The notes below the pieces were generated by a model. It was given only the letters and a program-made list of their open reading frames with translations, had not been told where the DNA came from and did no database searches. The position numbers and the translations under genes were made by a program. Below, piece by piece: positions 16,901 to 24,154 of a DNA stretch of 53,893 bases. Location: IMG/VR virus record IMGVR_UViG_3300024247_000805, positions 1 through 53,893 of that record; one strand, 5' to 3'. Position 1 is the first letter of the stretch; every line of letters begins with the position of its first letter. This DNA comes from a virus.

Positions 16901-19900
16901 GTAGGAACATCGGTTGCAGTTACGTTTGCAGTAACTTCACCCCATAATGTGTTAGTATTCCATACATAACTTCCCCATTGTTCTATACTAATAAGCTTGT
17001 ATGAATCTCCTGAACTTGTAAGTGATCTATTATTTGATTGCCAGTATTCAGTTCCTTTAAATTTAAATGAAACTTGATAATCTCCTGCGACTGCATATGT
17101 GTGAGTAGGTCTACTTCCACTAAATGTTTGTACAGCACTACCATCTCCCCAATTAATATCAACATTAGTTAAGACATTGAACCATGTTTTAAGAGTTAAT
17201 GATCCGTTTCCGGTTCCACTAACACCTACTCTAAATGTTCCTAGCCATGGTGTTATAGATGATTTGGTTGGATCATTTGGAAAGTCATCAGCGTTATCAC
17301 CTACACCATCACTATCTGAATCTATTGTTTCTGTTGCATCATTTGGAAATACATCAGCGTTATCACCTACACCATCACCATCTGAATCTATTGTTTCTGT
17401 TGCATCATTTGGAAATGCATCAGTTCCATCACCTACGCTATCTCCATCTCTATCACCCCATTCTGTTGCATCATTTGGAAATGCATCAGTTCCATCAGGA
17501 ACACCATCTCCATCAGTATCTCTTTTAAGACCTGAACTTGCACTTACTATATTACGAATTGAGTCAACTAAATAACCAGTTAACCCAGTTGCTTCAATAT
17601 ATCGATTTATAATTTCTAATAAATCAAATTCTTCTTGGCTCCCAGGTTGAGCATATGCTCTACCCGTTTTATAATCAACAATGTTCCAGTTTCTAAGTTG
17701 TCCATTTTCATCATTAACTCTAATGTGGTTACCTATTACAAATTTATAACTTGGCTTAAATAAAGAAGCATGTACAGAATCAGAGTCTTGTCCTATTAAT
17801 GCAGGGTAAAATGAATCAAATTTTTCATCACTAAACCATTCAGATAAAGCTTGATTATTATATCTAATATTTTTGCTATTCACCATAAACTCATCACTAT
17901 TAATAAGTAATTCACTTTCATTAAATGAATGCAATGCAGCGCTATGAGTTTCACCAGTAATATATGTTGCTCTAGCAAATCCAGTTCCCCAAACTACTAA
18001 CTGATTAGTAGTTTTTTCACTTTCAACTATTTTACCGTTTTCTCTTTTAATTTCATATATTTTACCACCTCTTGAAATTTCAGATTTTATGTCTGCCATA
18101 TTTGCATCAGAATATCTAGTAGAACCTGTTTTAGAAACAGCTGTAGTATTACCCTTTGCATCGGTAACATTACCTGTTGTTTGATAATTACCATCTACTA
18201 TACTAATTCTAAAATTCATAGTATTATTAGCTTCATTAATAAAATCTGTTTTACTAGGAGTAAGTCCTAATCTTTTTTTATCATAAACTTTATTAGATCC
18301 TGCCTTTCTTCTCATGGCACTTTCATTATAATGCATAAATATTTCTTCATAACTAATACCAGAGGATAACTCTTTTATACCTTTGAATGGCACTTCAGAA
18401 ACTGCAGCTACTACCGTTGCGGCAGCTAGTTTCCAATCAGCTTTACTTGATAAATTCTTTGCAGTTGAAGTTAATTTAGAATCTATTTCCTCAATAGCCT
18501 TTGCATTTATTAAATATAATAAATCATTTTTTGAAGTATCTGATGCATTGGTACCTATTGTTCCTAAATTACTATCAGAACCTGCAGTTGCTAAATAACT
18601 ATTTGCATTTTGTGTAAGTTTATTTTTAGCAGCACTTGAAATAATATCAGTAGTTGCCTTTCTTAATTGTACAGCTGCTTTTCTTTTTTCTTTTAAAGTG
18701 GCGTTATCACTAGTACCTCCATTTGTAAATCCTTCTTCTAATTCAGTAATAGCCTTATTTGTTTTTAACATTTCAGCATATAATGTAGTATCATCTGAGT
18801 CTGAATTTTGAAGACCTACCATACCTACTTTAAGATATGCATTAAGTTGTTGACGTGTTACACTACTATCTAAATCGTATAATGTTTTTCCTGCATCGAT
18901 AAAAGCATCTACTGCAGTATCTTTATTCATATTGTGATTTTTCATTAAATCAACAATAAGAGTACTTTGTGCATTTACAATTCCACCTAATGTTGCATTT
19001 GTTTTAAAAGGAGCCCTTGTTGTAGTAAGATCACTTGAATTAACAACTTCTTCATTACTTGGATCATGTACTGTTTCATTAGTTATAGAATTAGTACCTC
19101 CTGTTGCAATAATATCTCCAGTAACTGGCTCAGGAAATGTGTATTTTCCATTAGCATCAGTATATACTGTTAGTATTTCTCCACCTTTACCTCTTGCTGA
19201 TACCTTTGCACCTTCCATTAAAGAACCTTCAACAAATCCTGTAACTACTTCAGCCTGTATTCTAGAAAAATAATGTTCAAATTTTTCAACTTCAAAATCT
19301 CCACCATCACTTCCTGCTGGGAATGTAATAGGAACAACAAATGTAGTTTGATCAGTTCCAGTATTATAAGTTATTTCACTAGGTTTAATTTCTAAACCAT
19401 TTAATAAAAAGTGACTTCCAGCTTGAGCGTCACCAGAAACAACTCTGGTTAATTCATCACCTATTGCTATTTTATTTCCATTTACAGTCGCGTATGTTAA
19501 ATCTTCTATTTCAAAATATTGAGATGAAATAGGACCCCACATTTTATTATCAAACATATCACCAAGTGTCATATTATCTACCCAAACATCCTCATCGGTA
19601 TTTAATATTAAAACATCTTTTTCCATTGTATAATTACTTGGAGATGAATCTATTAATAGAGCTCCTGTAACGGACATACACATAAGATTAATTGAATCTA
19701 AACCTTCATTACTACTAATTGTTTCTAATTCGCTAAGATTTGCAAATGTCACTGGAAGTAAATCCTCAGCACCATATACTATTTGTCCTGTAGGTGGATT
19801 GTTATAACTCCATGATAAGTTGTGAGATCCACCTGTACCGTCCCATTCTTCTAAAGAATTTGCAGTTACTCTACCATTTCTATACTGAAAATACATTCTA

Positions 19901-20367
19901 GTAGATTGAGCACCTACTTCATCATCCATTATCCATGGAATTGTTGCATTTTGATTAGGTAATATGTATGTATATTGTTGCCAATATCCTATTGTTCCTT
20001 CTGATGGATCTGTATATCCTTCAGAACCTTCGCCAATAGAAGATACTGCTTCATCTGGATTATAGTTATCTCCAAAGTATAACCATACTGCTATTCCTCT
20101 ATCTCCTGTATTATTAACAAATACACCTGAATCTCCTTCAGTATAATGTATACCTGCTTGATCATATACTCCATTATTTTCCCAGAAAAATTGAGTAGGT
20201 GCACCTAGTCCAAAACAATATTTTCCATTGCTTCCAACTGTAGTACCTTGCTTTGTACCACTATCAAAATTTCCACCATTCTCATTTATAAAGACTAAAG
20301 AGCTTTTATCCAGTACAGTCAAAGGTATATAATTAACCCCTGAACTTAAATAGTTATTATTTTCCAT
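13915..20367 (-). CDS. Giant multidomain adhesin (BspA repeats, TSP3 repeats, PKD domains)
   Basis: The 2150-residue protein has the following visible order. An N-terminal beta-rich region (1-340) is followed by a carboxypeptidase-regulatory/SdrB-like unit (about 370-425, YTDANGKYTFPEPVTG) and a helical Thr/Ser-rich stretch (450-650). Four calcium-binding thrombospondin type 3 repeats follow (about 946-1030, DTDGDGVPDGTDAFPND). Then come a PKD-like unit (INWGDGSAVQTFSG), a first DUF285/BspA block (1110-1480), a second PKD-like unit (RINWGDGTTETV), a second BspA block (1540-1970), and a Cys-containing C-terminus. There is no signal peptide or T9SS sorting tail, which argues for a virion protein. 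Likely a long receptor-binding fibre. A variant late box lies 64 nt upstream. Confidence 0.88.
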   Translation of the reverse strand: MENNNYLSSGVNYIPLTVLDKSSLVFINENGGNFDSGTKQGTTVGSNGKYCFGLGAPTQFFWENNGVYDQAGIHYTEGDSGVFVNNTGDRGIAVWLYFGDNYNPDEAVSSIGEGSEGYTDPSEGTIGYWQQYTYILPNQNATIPWIMDDEVGAQSTRMYFQYRNGRVTANSLEEWDGTGGSHNLSWSYNNPPTGQIVYGAEDLLPVTFANLSELETISSNEGLDSINLMCMSVTGALLIDSSPSNYTMEKDVLILNTDEDVWVDNMTLGDMFDNKMWGPISSQYFEIEDLTYATVNGNKIAIGDELTRVVSGDAQAGSHFLLNGLEIKPSEITYNTGTDQTTFVVPITFPAGSDGGDFEVEKFEHYFSRIQAEVVTGFVEGSLMEGAKVSARGKGGEILTVYTDANGKYTFPEPVTGDIIATGGTNSITNETVHDPSNEEVVNSSDLTTTRAPFKTNATLGGIVNAQSTLIVDLMKNHNMNKDTAVDAFIDAGKTLYDLDSSVTRQQLNAYLKVGMVGLQNSDSDDTTLYAEMLKTNKAITELEEGFTNGGTSDNATLKEKRKAAVQLRKATTDIISSAAKNKLTQNANSYLATAGSDSNLGTIGTNASDTSKNDLLYLINAKAIEEIDSKLTSTAKNLSSKADWKLAAATVVAAVSEVPFKGIKELSSGISYEEIFMHYNESAMRRKAGSNKVYDKKRLGLTPSKTDFINEANNTMNFRISIVDGNYQTTGNVTDAKGNTTAVSKTGSTRYSDANMADIKSEISRGGKIYEIKRENGKIVESEKTTNQLVVWGTGFARATYITGETHSAALHSFNESELLINSDEFMVNSKNIRYNNQALSEWFSDEKFDSFYPALIGQDSDSVHASLFKPSYKFVIGNHIRVNDENGQLRNWNIVDYKTGRAYAQPGSQEEFDLLEIINRYIEATGLTGYLVDSIRNIVSASSGLKRDTDGDGVPDGTDAFPNDATEWGDRDGDSVGDGTDAFPNDATETIDSDGDGVGDNADVFPNDATETIDSDSDGVGDNADDFPNDPTKSSITPWLGTFRVGVSGTGNGSLTLKTWFNVLTNVDINWGDGSAVQTFSGSRPTHTYAVAGDYQVSFKFKGTEYWQSNNRSLTSSGDSYKLISIEQWGSYVWNTNTLWGEVTANVTATDVPTLTQNFSGFGKSNFTLSAAATTAWENIDLTPVRSMSSLFANCYTGVAQFGIDKWDTSQVTNMASTFSQRSPGDLVRNWNTSNVTSMSSMFASSAVGGDTVKTKVVNLGQANEYVAWDVSKVTSFYGFSSYGNVGAGTLDISNWQINTDAPVSMQNMFFRGGIPMEDLAKKTVTLENGTSYEAWNTSQVTSIRSMFYRASTSALNINNTTWDTRNITDMQDFFYSYSGYGIPQQWDRDISGWDLSALTNKNLGLFNYNNMNTAKFSTENYDAMLIAWNTAGYTGISANFGKSQYTPGGAAEAAKTSLASKGWTITDGGAAPRKFKMSVIIPAGSTNFTIPANNARINWGDGTTETVTSQTTHAYASSETDVTYTIEIDQFTGFNTVWNDWYKKSILQWGDIEWENNTWFASTSSGAMQWRIEAPAGTGNAPDLSNVTSLYSMFGSTNYKTDIGTGWFEDTNDNLEHWDVSTITNMSYMFRNPDPIATKESEAENLLKCGNWDVSNVTNFMYFMGGYSGSVRGSWSVQLNIDMEKWDTSSATNMSYMFWNHGKTKTGIENFITDNVTNFQHFYGGGTWDANTKMVNDILRWNVSNLEDFSNMSLSVGDDVEQFNANFPSNWKLSDNVEKNLNFYQFCGGHYMRIGAGPYRLTDLDAFATKTINEDWYGGSSYTAWDMTNASNINNFGGSTFRGTPPQGQFRNYNISTWNISSKCTSFNNLFVAGRAVNSLSNPFDQDLSGWDVTGITGNQGLFMGGQEYGTIPFTMSTTNYDKTLISWGNQSVKSGVTVDFGNSKYTSHGDAELKRQSLLNAGWTITDGGFVLKEFFYDGGEGESTSATACSLDIPETKGYFYGSGSYPVEGDEIYNSSTGGESNYMAEGYYKILKTEGEYGYVFTSGDGAVEEAGECTSSVQYNYGNADRGHEGACSAEALSNAFYVAEEISESMPETVYSDAALTTAIDFSRSADGYYPFQLNGSSTRQTFNLKRGAFGAIQSCR
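17277..17528. repeat. Four tandem thrombospondin type 3 coding repeats
   Basis: On the minus strand this encodes four ~20-residue units of the form DSDGDGVGDNADVFPNDATE. Neighbouring units share long near-identical stretches of DNA, so the array probably expands and contracts. The Asp pattern is that of calcium-binding TSP3 units. Frames on the opposite strand are repeat shadows. Confidence 0.9.
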
Positions 20368-20430
20368 TTGTTTATTTTTGTTTTTTTACGTAAAATTTAA
20401 TTTGTTTTCACACCCTATTGCGAGTGTTAA

Positions 20431-20440
20431 ATTATATATT
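20431..20440 (-). promoter_or_regulatory. Late-promoter-like box upstream of the giant adhesin
   Basis: Minus-strand AATATATAAT, one base off the recurring box, 64 nt upstream of the ATG at 20367. Confidence 0.42.
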
Positions 20441-20702
20441 TAAATACATTTTAGAATGGTGTGTTTTTAAATAAAAAAATATAATATGTTATTTAGCATA
20501 TTATTAAATACTTCGCCCACAGGTCTAAGAGCACCGTACTTCCAAATAAATAGACTTATAAAACTAATCAAGGGACTCATAGAAAACACGACAAGATTAA
20601 ACAAAGATCTTAAAGTCCCCTAGAAAAAAAAATGAAATAGGAAAAAATATTATTATGACACTATAATAAAATATTAGCTTAATACCTATTCAACCTCAGC
20701 CC
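20441..20702 (+). other. Non-coding stretch with several possible RNA stems
   Basis: No convincing ORF on either strand. On the plus strand I see AATATG/CATATT near 20487-20506, AGGTCTA/TAGACTT (one wobble) near 20520-20568, and AGGGACT/AGTCCCCT near 20572-20621 enclosing AAGAT/ATCTT. A 9-bp arm AACCTCAGC (20692-20700) pairs with GCTGAGGTT at 20754-20762. This could be an untranslated leader of the small + strand ORFs or a small RNA. Inference from stems seen by eye. Confidence 0.35.
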
Positions 20703-20783
20703 ATGAATCATAATCCTCTCATACACAATATACTAGTCGGTGTAATTGATTCAGCTGAGGTTAAAACATATTTAATAATATGA
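20703..20783 (+). CDS. Tiny ORF, 26 residues, first of a coupled chain
   Basis: An ATG at 20703 opens a 27-codon frame whose stop overlaps the next ATG as ATGA (20780-20783). The peptide (MNHNPLIHNILVGVIDSAEV...) has no recognised motif. The case for translation is the ATGA coupling to the following ORFs. The 9-bp inverted repeat across it could instead mean non-coding RNA. Confidence 0.3.
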   Translation: MNHNPLIHNILVGVIDSAEVKTYLII

Positions 20784-20905
20784 ATAATGAAAATAATTTT
20801 ATCACATATTTAATAACAACAATCACTAGGTCGTGGGGAGATCAATCCCTAGATAATACAGATAACCCTAGTGACACCCAATCAGAAGAAGATACTGAAC
20901 AATAA
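20780..20905 (+). CDS. Tiny hypothetical protein, 41 residues
   Basis: An ATG at 20780 (overlapping the previous stop) opens a 42-codon frame (MNNENNFITYLITTITRSWG...) with a very acidic C-terminus (DTQSEEDTEQ). It stops at 20905, four bases before the next ATG. The DNA also contains a CACTAGG/CCTAGTG inverted repeat near 20824-20871, which may act at the RNA level. Confidence 0.4.
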   Translation: MNNENNFITYLITTITRSWGDQSLDNTDNPSDTQSEEDTEQ

Positions 20906-20909
20906 GGTC

Positions 20910-21125
20910 ATGTATACTACATTCAACCTGATCATTATTATCCTTTGCCTCCTCGGCGTACTTGGCTTTGGCTTCTATCTCTTCGCACACCTCGCAGAAC
21001 TTGAATCGAGAGTACATTTCTTAGAACGCGATAAATACATTAGAGATAACTTCAACGGTGACATAGAAGCTTGGAAGGAGGCCACCATTAAATCAAAAAG
21101 AAAGAAGAGTAGTGGAGACGCCTGA
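20910..21125 (+). CDS. Small single-pass membrane protein
   Basis: I choose the ATG at 20910, four bases after the previous stop; the frame could extend upstream to a GTG at 20871. The 71-residue product has one strong transmembrane helix (NLIIIILCLLGVLGFGFYLF) and a charged helical C-terminus rich in Lys/Arg. This topology suits phage holin-accessory or spanin-like proteins, but no family is recognised. The next tiny ORF overlaps its 3' end. Confidence 0.6.
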   Translation: MYTTFNLIIIILCLLGVLGFGFYLFAHLAELESRVHFLERDKYIRDNFNGDIEAWKEATIKSKRKKSSGDA

Positions 21126-21195
21126 AAGAATAGCCGTTATAATATTATTAATCTGTTTAGGATTCCTAATTAGAACAATCAGTAAATGGGACTAG
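21112..21195 (+). CDS. Tiny membrane peptide, 27 residues (GTG start)
   Basis: A GTG at 21112, preceded by AAGAAGAG, opens a 28-codon frame encoding a single hydrophobic helix (RIAVIILLICLGFLIRTI). It overlaps the preceding membrane-protein gene by 14 nt in another frame. It could be the second half of a two-component membrane function. Support is limited to hydrophobicity and coupling. Confidence 0.35.
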   Translation: METPERIAVIILLICLGFLIRTISKWD

Positions 21196-21252
21196 AATTC
21201 CCCGGAGAAATTTTCGGCCAGAGGAACATTATTATTTTTTCAATAATCTAGA

Positions 21253-21615
21253 CTAGACACTAGTATGCCATAAATACTTAAACCAACTATAAGGCTTGCG
21301 TTGTTCTAAATAGTCTGAATAGTCCGAGTCATCATGGGAATAAGCTTCTCTTTCAAAACTTATATTCATATATGCATTAGATCCATAGAAGGGTAAACGT
21401 ATTAAATATTCAAGTACATACCATATATAGAATGGAACTACTAACATTTCTCGTTGTTGTCTAATATGAATCATCTCGTGTCTTACAAGTCTTTCAGAAA
21501 ATCTAAGGCCTGAAACTAATATCAATGGCCAAAGACTCATACCACTCACATTCCAAAAACGACACCATTTCTCCGCCGCCCCTCCTCTTAGTACAATTCC
21601 ATTTTTAATCATCAT
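21253..21615 (-). CDS. Small HExxH zincin-like protein
   Basis: The 120-residue protein contains RHEMIHIRQQREM (HExxH at about residues 47-51), a hydrophobic segment (VVPFYIWYVLEYLI), and EREAYSHD, where a Glu could be the third zinc ligand. Similar short proteins occur in Bacteroidota and their phages, as I recall; no substrate is known. It is the only minus-strand gene inside the + strand island and has no close neighbours. It may be membrane-associated. Motif-based call. Confidence 0.6.
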   Translation of the reverse strand: MMIKNGIVLRGGAAEKWCRFWNVSGMSLWPLILVSGLRFSERLVRHEMIHIRQQREMLVVPFYIWYVLEYLIRLPFYGSNAYMNISFEREAYSHDDSDYSDYLEQRKPYSWFKYLWHTSV

Positions 21616-22098
21616 TTATTATATAAGGCTTAAACAGAAAGTTTCACTACTCTATGAATAGCCCGCTTTTCTAATTCTCTGGCCTGGATATACATTGGCG
21701 CAAAGAGGACATACTTTATACTACTCCTACTAATTATAAGAAAAGCCTAGAGGTTGAGGGACCATGCCCCTAGAGGCTGACAGCCCCCTGAGGCCCATAA
21801 ATCGCGCCACCGAGAGAAGCCCCCTAGGTCGAAAGACTCACCAGCCACATGGCTGTAGGGCTCTAGCCGCCATATGAGTCTAACACACTGAGGCGCTGAG
21901 GTCACTGATTCGCACACAGTCGGTATGAGGGCTTGTAGTCATCACATGCCTGAGATGTGTGTATGCTTATATTAATAATCTGGCTGGTTAACGGTACGAG
22001 GGCTTGTTATTATAAGCCTATCTAGTCTCTGTTGTTTGTGTCTTACTAGTCTATATAGGTGTTTATTATTTTTTTATTGGGGTGGGGGCGCCACGGCA
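21616..22098 (+). ncRNA. G+C-rich non-coding region, candidate structured RNA
   Basis: About 400 bases, visibly richer in G+C than the AT-rich surroundings, with stop codons in every frame. Local hairpins include GGCT-GAC-AGCC (~21776), AGCCA-CA-TGGCT (~21843), CACAT/ATGTG (~21947-21961) and GGCTT/AAGCC (~22001-22018). The word GAGGGCTTG occurs at ~21927 and ~21988 and again near 25496 in the other candidate. High G+C non-coding DNA in an AT-rich phage often marks a structured RNA, but no known class is recognised. Strand is inferred from neighbours. Confidence 0.4.
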
Positions 22099-22186
22099 TT
22101 GTTAATAACTATTTGAAAATAAGTGCCTCTAGATTTTTTTATGTCACCGAGAATAGTTATATTTATATTATAATTAAAACTTAAAC
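22099..22186 (+). promoter_or_regulatory. Conserved upstream element, copy 1
   Basis: One of four ~90-bp elements directly upstream of a start codon. It begins TTGTTAATAACTATTTGAAA, continues with AAGTGCCT, a T-rich stretch and GTCA, and ends with TAGTTATATT...TATTATAATT just before the ATG. The end resembles a -10 region (TATAAT). Conservation across unrelated genes suggests a promoter plus leader for one gene class, probably early or middle. Confidence 0.65.
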
Positions 22187-22423
22187 ATGACTACATTAAA
22201 ACAAGACCTCGAACAAGCAATGAATGACAACTTAATCTTTAGTTGTAACCAATCACCCACGTTGAGTGGTAAGATTAAATATGTTGTAGATGGCTATGCC
22301 ATTGTTGAGGTTGTTGCTAACCCTAGTGACTATATGGCCGATTATAACCAAATGTATGCTGACAAGGTGGGTACAGTATTTATGCTACCTGTACAACATG
22401 CACATAACGCTATATACTTTTAA
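22187..22423 (+). CDS. Small hypothetical protein, 78 residues
   Basis: A 78-residue soluble protein (MTTLKQDLEQAMNDNLIFSC...) preceded by copy 1 of the conserved upstream element and followed at once by copy 2. No domain is recognised; the C-terminus (GTVFMLPVQHAHNAIYF) is hydrophobic-aromatic. No Shine-Dalgarno sequence is present, as for most genes here. Dedicated promoter-like control suggests an abundantly expressed early protein. Confidence 0.72.
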   Translation: MTTLKQDLEQAMNDNLIFSCNQSPTLSGKIKYVVDGYAIVEVVANPSDYMADYNQMYADKVGTVFMLPVQHAHNAIYF

Positions 22424-22513
22424 TTGTTAATAACTATTGAAAAAAAGTGCCTCAGGATTTTCACGGGTCAAAGATTATAGTTATATTAGTATTATAATTA
22501 AAACTTAAACAAA
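22424..22513 (+). promoter_or_regulatory. Conserved upstream element, copy 2
   Basis: Same layout as copy 1: TTGTTAATAACTATTGAAAA, AAGTGCCT, then GGATTTTCACGGGTC (a middle section shared with the minus-strand copy at 50612), then TTATATTAGTATTATAATTA before the ATG at 22514. Confidence 0.68.
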
Positions 22514-22633
22514 ATGAATAAATTAAATTTACACGAAGACGATAAAAAAATGATTAAAGATGGCTTTGCCTTTATTACTATGTTAGCCATTGCTGGTTAT
22601 TTAACTGTACAAGTAATATTAATAGCCGCCTAA
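22514..22633 (+). CDS. Small membrane protein, 39 residues
   Basis: The ATG at 22514 follows conserved upstream element copy 2. The 39-residue product has a charged N-terminus (NKLNLHEDDKKMIKDG) and one transmembrane helix (FAFITMLAIAGYLTVQVILI). No family is recognised. Its own upstream element is strong evidence that this short frame is real. It precedes the DUF932-like gene by 50 nt. Confidence 0.65.
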   Translation: MNKLNLHEDDKKMIKDGFAFITMLAIAGYLTVQVILIAA

Positions 22634-22682
22634 GCTGAAACAAAAGACTAATAAACAATATAATAATTAAATAAGATCATAT

Positions 22683-23813
22683 ATGCAAACAACCACTCTA
22701 TCTCCCGAATTAATCCTCAACAAAAAGACTGAGGCCCTCAACAATCAATCTCTCAGAAAAGAATGTAACCTACATAATATTAACCTCATCGACGAGAACA
22801 ATATTCAAATACATGGTCACCTTGTTGGTATGACCCAACAGGCTTATAAATCATTTATTAAAGTCCTAGGACTTCCCTCAACATTTACAAAGAGAATTGA
22901 ATCCCTATTTAATAAAGAATCAAAGACTGAATTTATTAATGTCTTATCTAAAGCCGTAGAACTTGGCGGTGATGCAATTGTTAATGTACATGTTAATCCT
23001 ACTAATAAGAATGTAGTTGGATTCAGTAAGGGTTCAACATTAATCTCTAATGACGTATTCTTTAATTTCACAGATAAGATTATTGGTGAACATGGCTTTA
23101 CCATAACTGACATCTTTAATGATCCCTATACTGGCGGTACTTCTATTAATGCTGTACTAGATAATCAAGTTGAAATTCGAGGTTTATCTAACGAAGCATT
23201 TAATGCAGGATTAGCATTTAAAAACGATCCTATTAATGGTATTATGGTTAGCCCTCACGTAAAAAGACTATGGTGTGCTAATGGTTGTACAACTGAAATG
23301 GCTAATGAAACCTATAAACTGAATGATCTAACAGGTGACTCAGTAGAGAAATTCATGAAACACTTACATGAAATGCGTCAAAATGGCTTTATTCCAACTG
23401 GATATGCAGATACTGTAAGAGAGGCTAATAATACTACAGCATCTATTCAAGAACTTAAATGGGCTCATAACAAGATTGAACAACATATTGGTGCAAAAGC
23501 CGACTCGATATTACAAATGGCTAAAAACGAAGATGCATACAAGAAAATGGGCTTTGATATTAGAACAATGGATGCAGATACTAAGAAACTTGCAAAAAGC
23601 AATCAAAGTATCTGGAGTATAGCCAATGCAATGACATGGGTAGCAACAAATGCCGATGATAATATGGACACTAATATGCAAGACTCAGATAGAACTGACT
23701 TACAGGTTCAAGCTGGTAACCTATTAGCCAAGAAATGGGATCATAAAAATCCATTTAACAATCCATTCGGAGATTTAAACATGGATGATCAAATTGGTCT
23801 AGCACTTAACTAA
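22683..23813 (+). CDS. DUF932-like phage/plasmid protein
   Basis: The 376-residue protein resembles the DUF932/TIGR03299 group found in phages and plasmids. It has an N-terminal region ending HGHLVGMTQQAYKSFIKVLG, a central beta-rich part, VSPHVKRLWCANGCTTEM (the R.xC.NG signature, about 198-215), and a helical C-terminus. The molecular function of the family is not established; replication or DNA-metabolism roles are usually suggested. It lies just upstream of the RadA-like ATPase gene in the + strand island. The assignment rests on the signature and overall shape. Confidence 0.65.
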   Translation: MQTTTLSPELILNKKTEALNNQSLRKECNLHNINLIDENNIQIHGHLVGMTQQAYKSFIKVLGLPSTFTKRIESLFNKESKTEFINVLSKAVELGGDAIVNVHVNPTNKNVVGFSKGSTLISNDVFFNFTDKIIGEHGFTITDIFNDPYTGGTSINAVLDNQVEIRGLSNEAFNAGLAFKNDPINGIMVSPHVKRLWCANGCTTEMANETYKLNDLTGDSVEKFMKHLHEMRQNGFIPTGYADTVREANNTTASIQELKWAHNKIEQHIGAKADSILQMAKNEDAYKKMGFDIRTMDADTKKLAKSNQSIWSIANAMTWVATNADDNMDTNMQDSDRTDLQVQAGNLLAKKWDHKNPFNNPFGDLNMDDQIGLALN

Positions 23814-23888
23814 ACAGACTAATCCTAGTTAATACGACGTTTTAATTATATAAGTGTTGAGGTTACTAGGGCCTCAACCTTCTTTATT

Positions 23889-23975
23889 ATGATAGACATG
23901 GTAGAAGCAATTGCAATTATAGTATTTTTTGGTCTCGGTTATCTATTATACCTTTGGGAAACACGCCATGATTAA
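23889..23975 (+). CDS. Tiny membrane peptide, 28 residues
   Basis: An ATG at 23889 opens a 29-codon frame with one hydrophobic helix (AIAIIVFFGLGYLLYLW). Its 3' end overlaps the next tiny ORF by 8 nt, the same arrangement as at 21112. No recognised family. Confidence 0.42.
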   Translation: MIDMVEAIAIIVFFGLGYLLYLWETRHD

Positions 23976-24060
23976 TGATATATTGACCGCGGTCATTGGA
24001 TTCATCATCTTATGGCTAATTATAAGACTAGGTGAATGGATTTGGCCTGATAAACAGTAA
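23968..24060 (+). CDS. Tiny membrane peptide, 30 residues
   Basis: An ATG at 23968 (8-nt overlap with the previous stop) opens a 31-codon frame with a single helix (ILTAVIGFIILWLIIRLG) and Trp-rich end. It stops exactly where copy 3 of the conserved upstream element begins. Support comes from coupling and hydrophobicity. Confidence 0.42.
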   Translation: MINDILTAVIGFIILWLIIRLGEWIWPDKQ

Positions 24061-24061
24061 A

Positions 24062-24154
24062 TTGTTCATAACTATTTGAAAATAAGTGCCTAAATATTTT
24101 TTTATGTCATAGATTATAGTTATATTAGTATTATAATTAAAAACGTAACAATAT
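24062..24154 (+). promoter_or_regulatory. Conserved upstream element, copy 3
   Basis: Begins TTGTTCATAACTATTTGAAA, continues AAGTGCCT, a T-rich stretch, ATGTCATAGATTATAG and TTATATTAGTATTATAATTA, ending just before the ATG of the RadA-like ATPase gene. Confidence 0.68.

Noticed and set aside
17177-17575. Plus-strand frames across the TSP3 region (two overlapping frames)
   Set aside because: They are low-complexity shadows of the Asp/Gly-rich repeats in the adhesin gene.
7283-20367. Diversity-generating retroelement acting on the BspA-like proteins
   Set aside because: No reverse transcriptase or template repeat is visible; repeat variation is typical of DUF285 arrays.
20441-20702. Intrinsic terminator at the AGGGACT/AGTCCCCT stem
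   Set aside because: The stem is not followed by a U-run on either strand.
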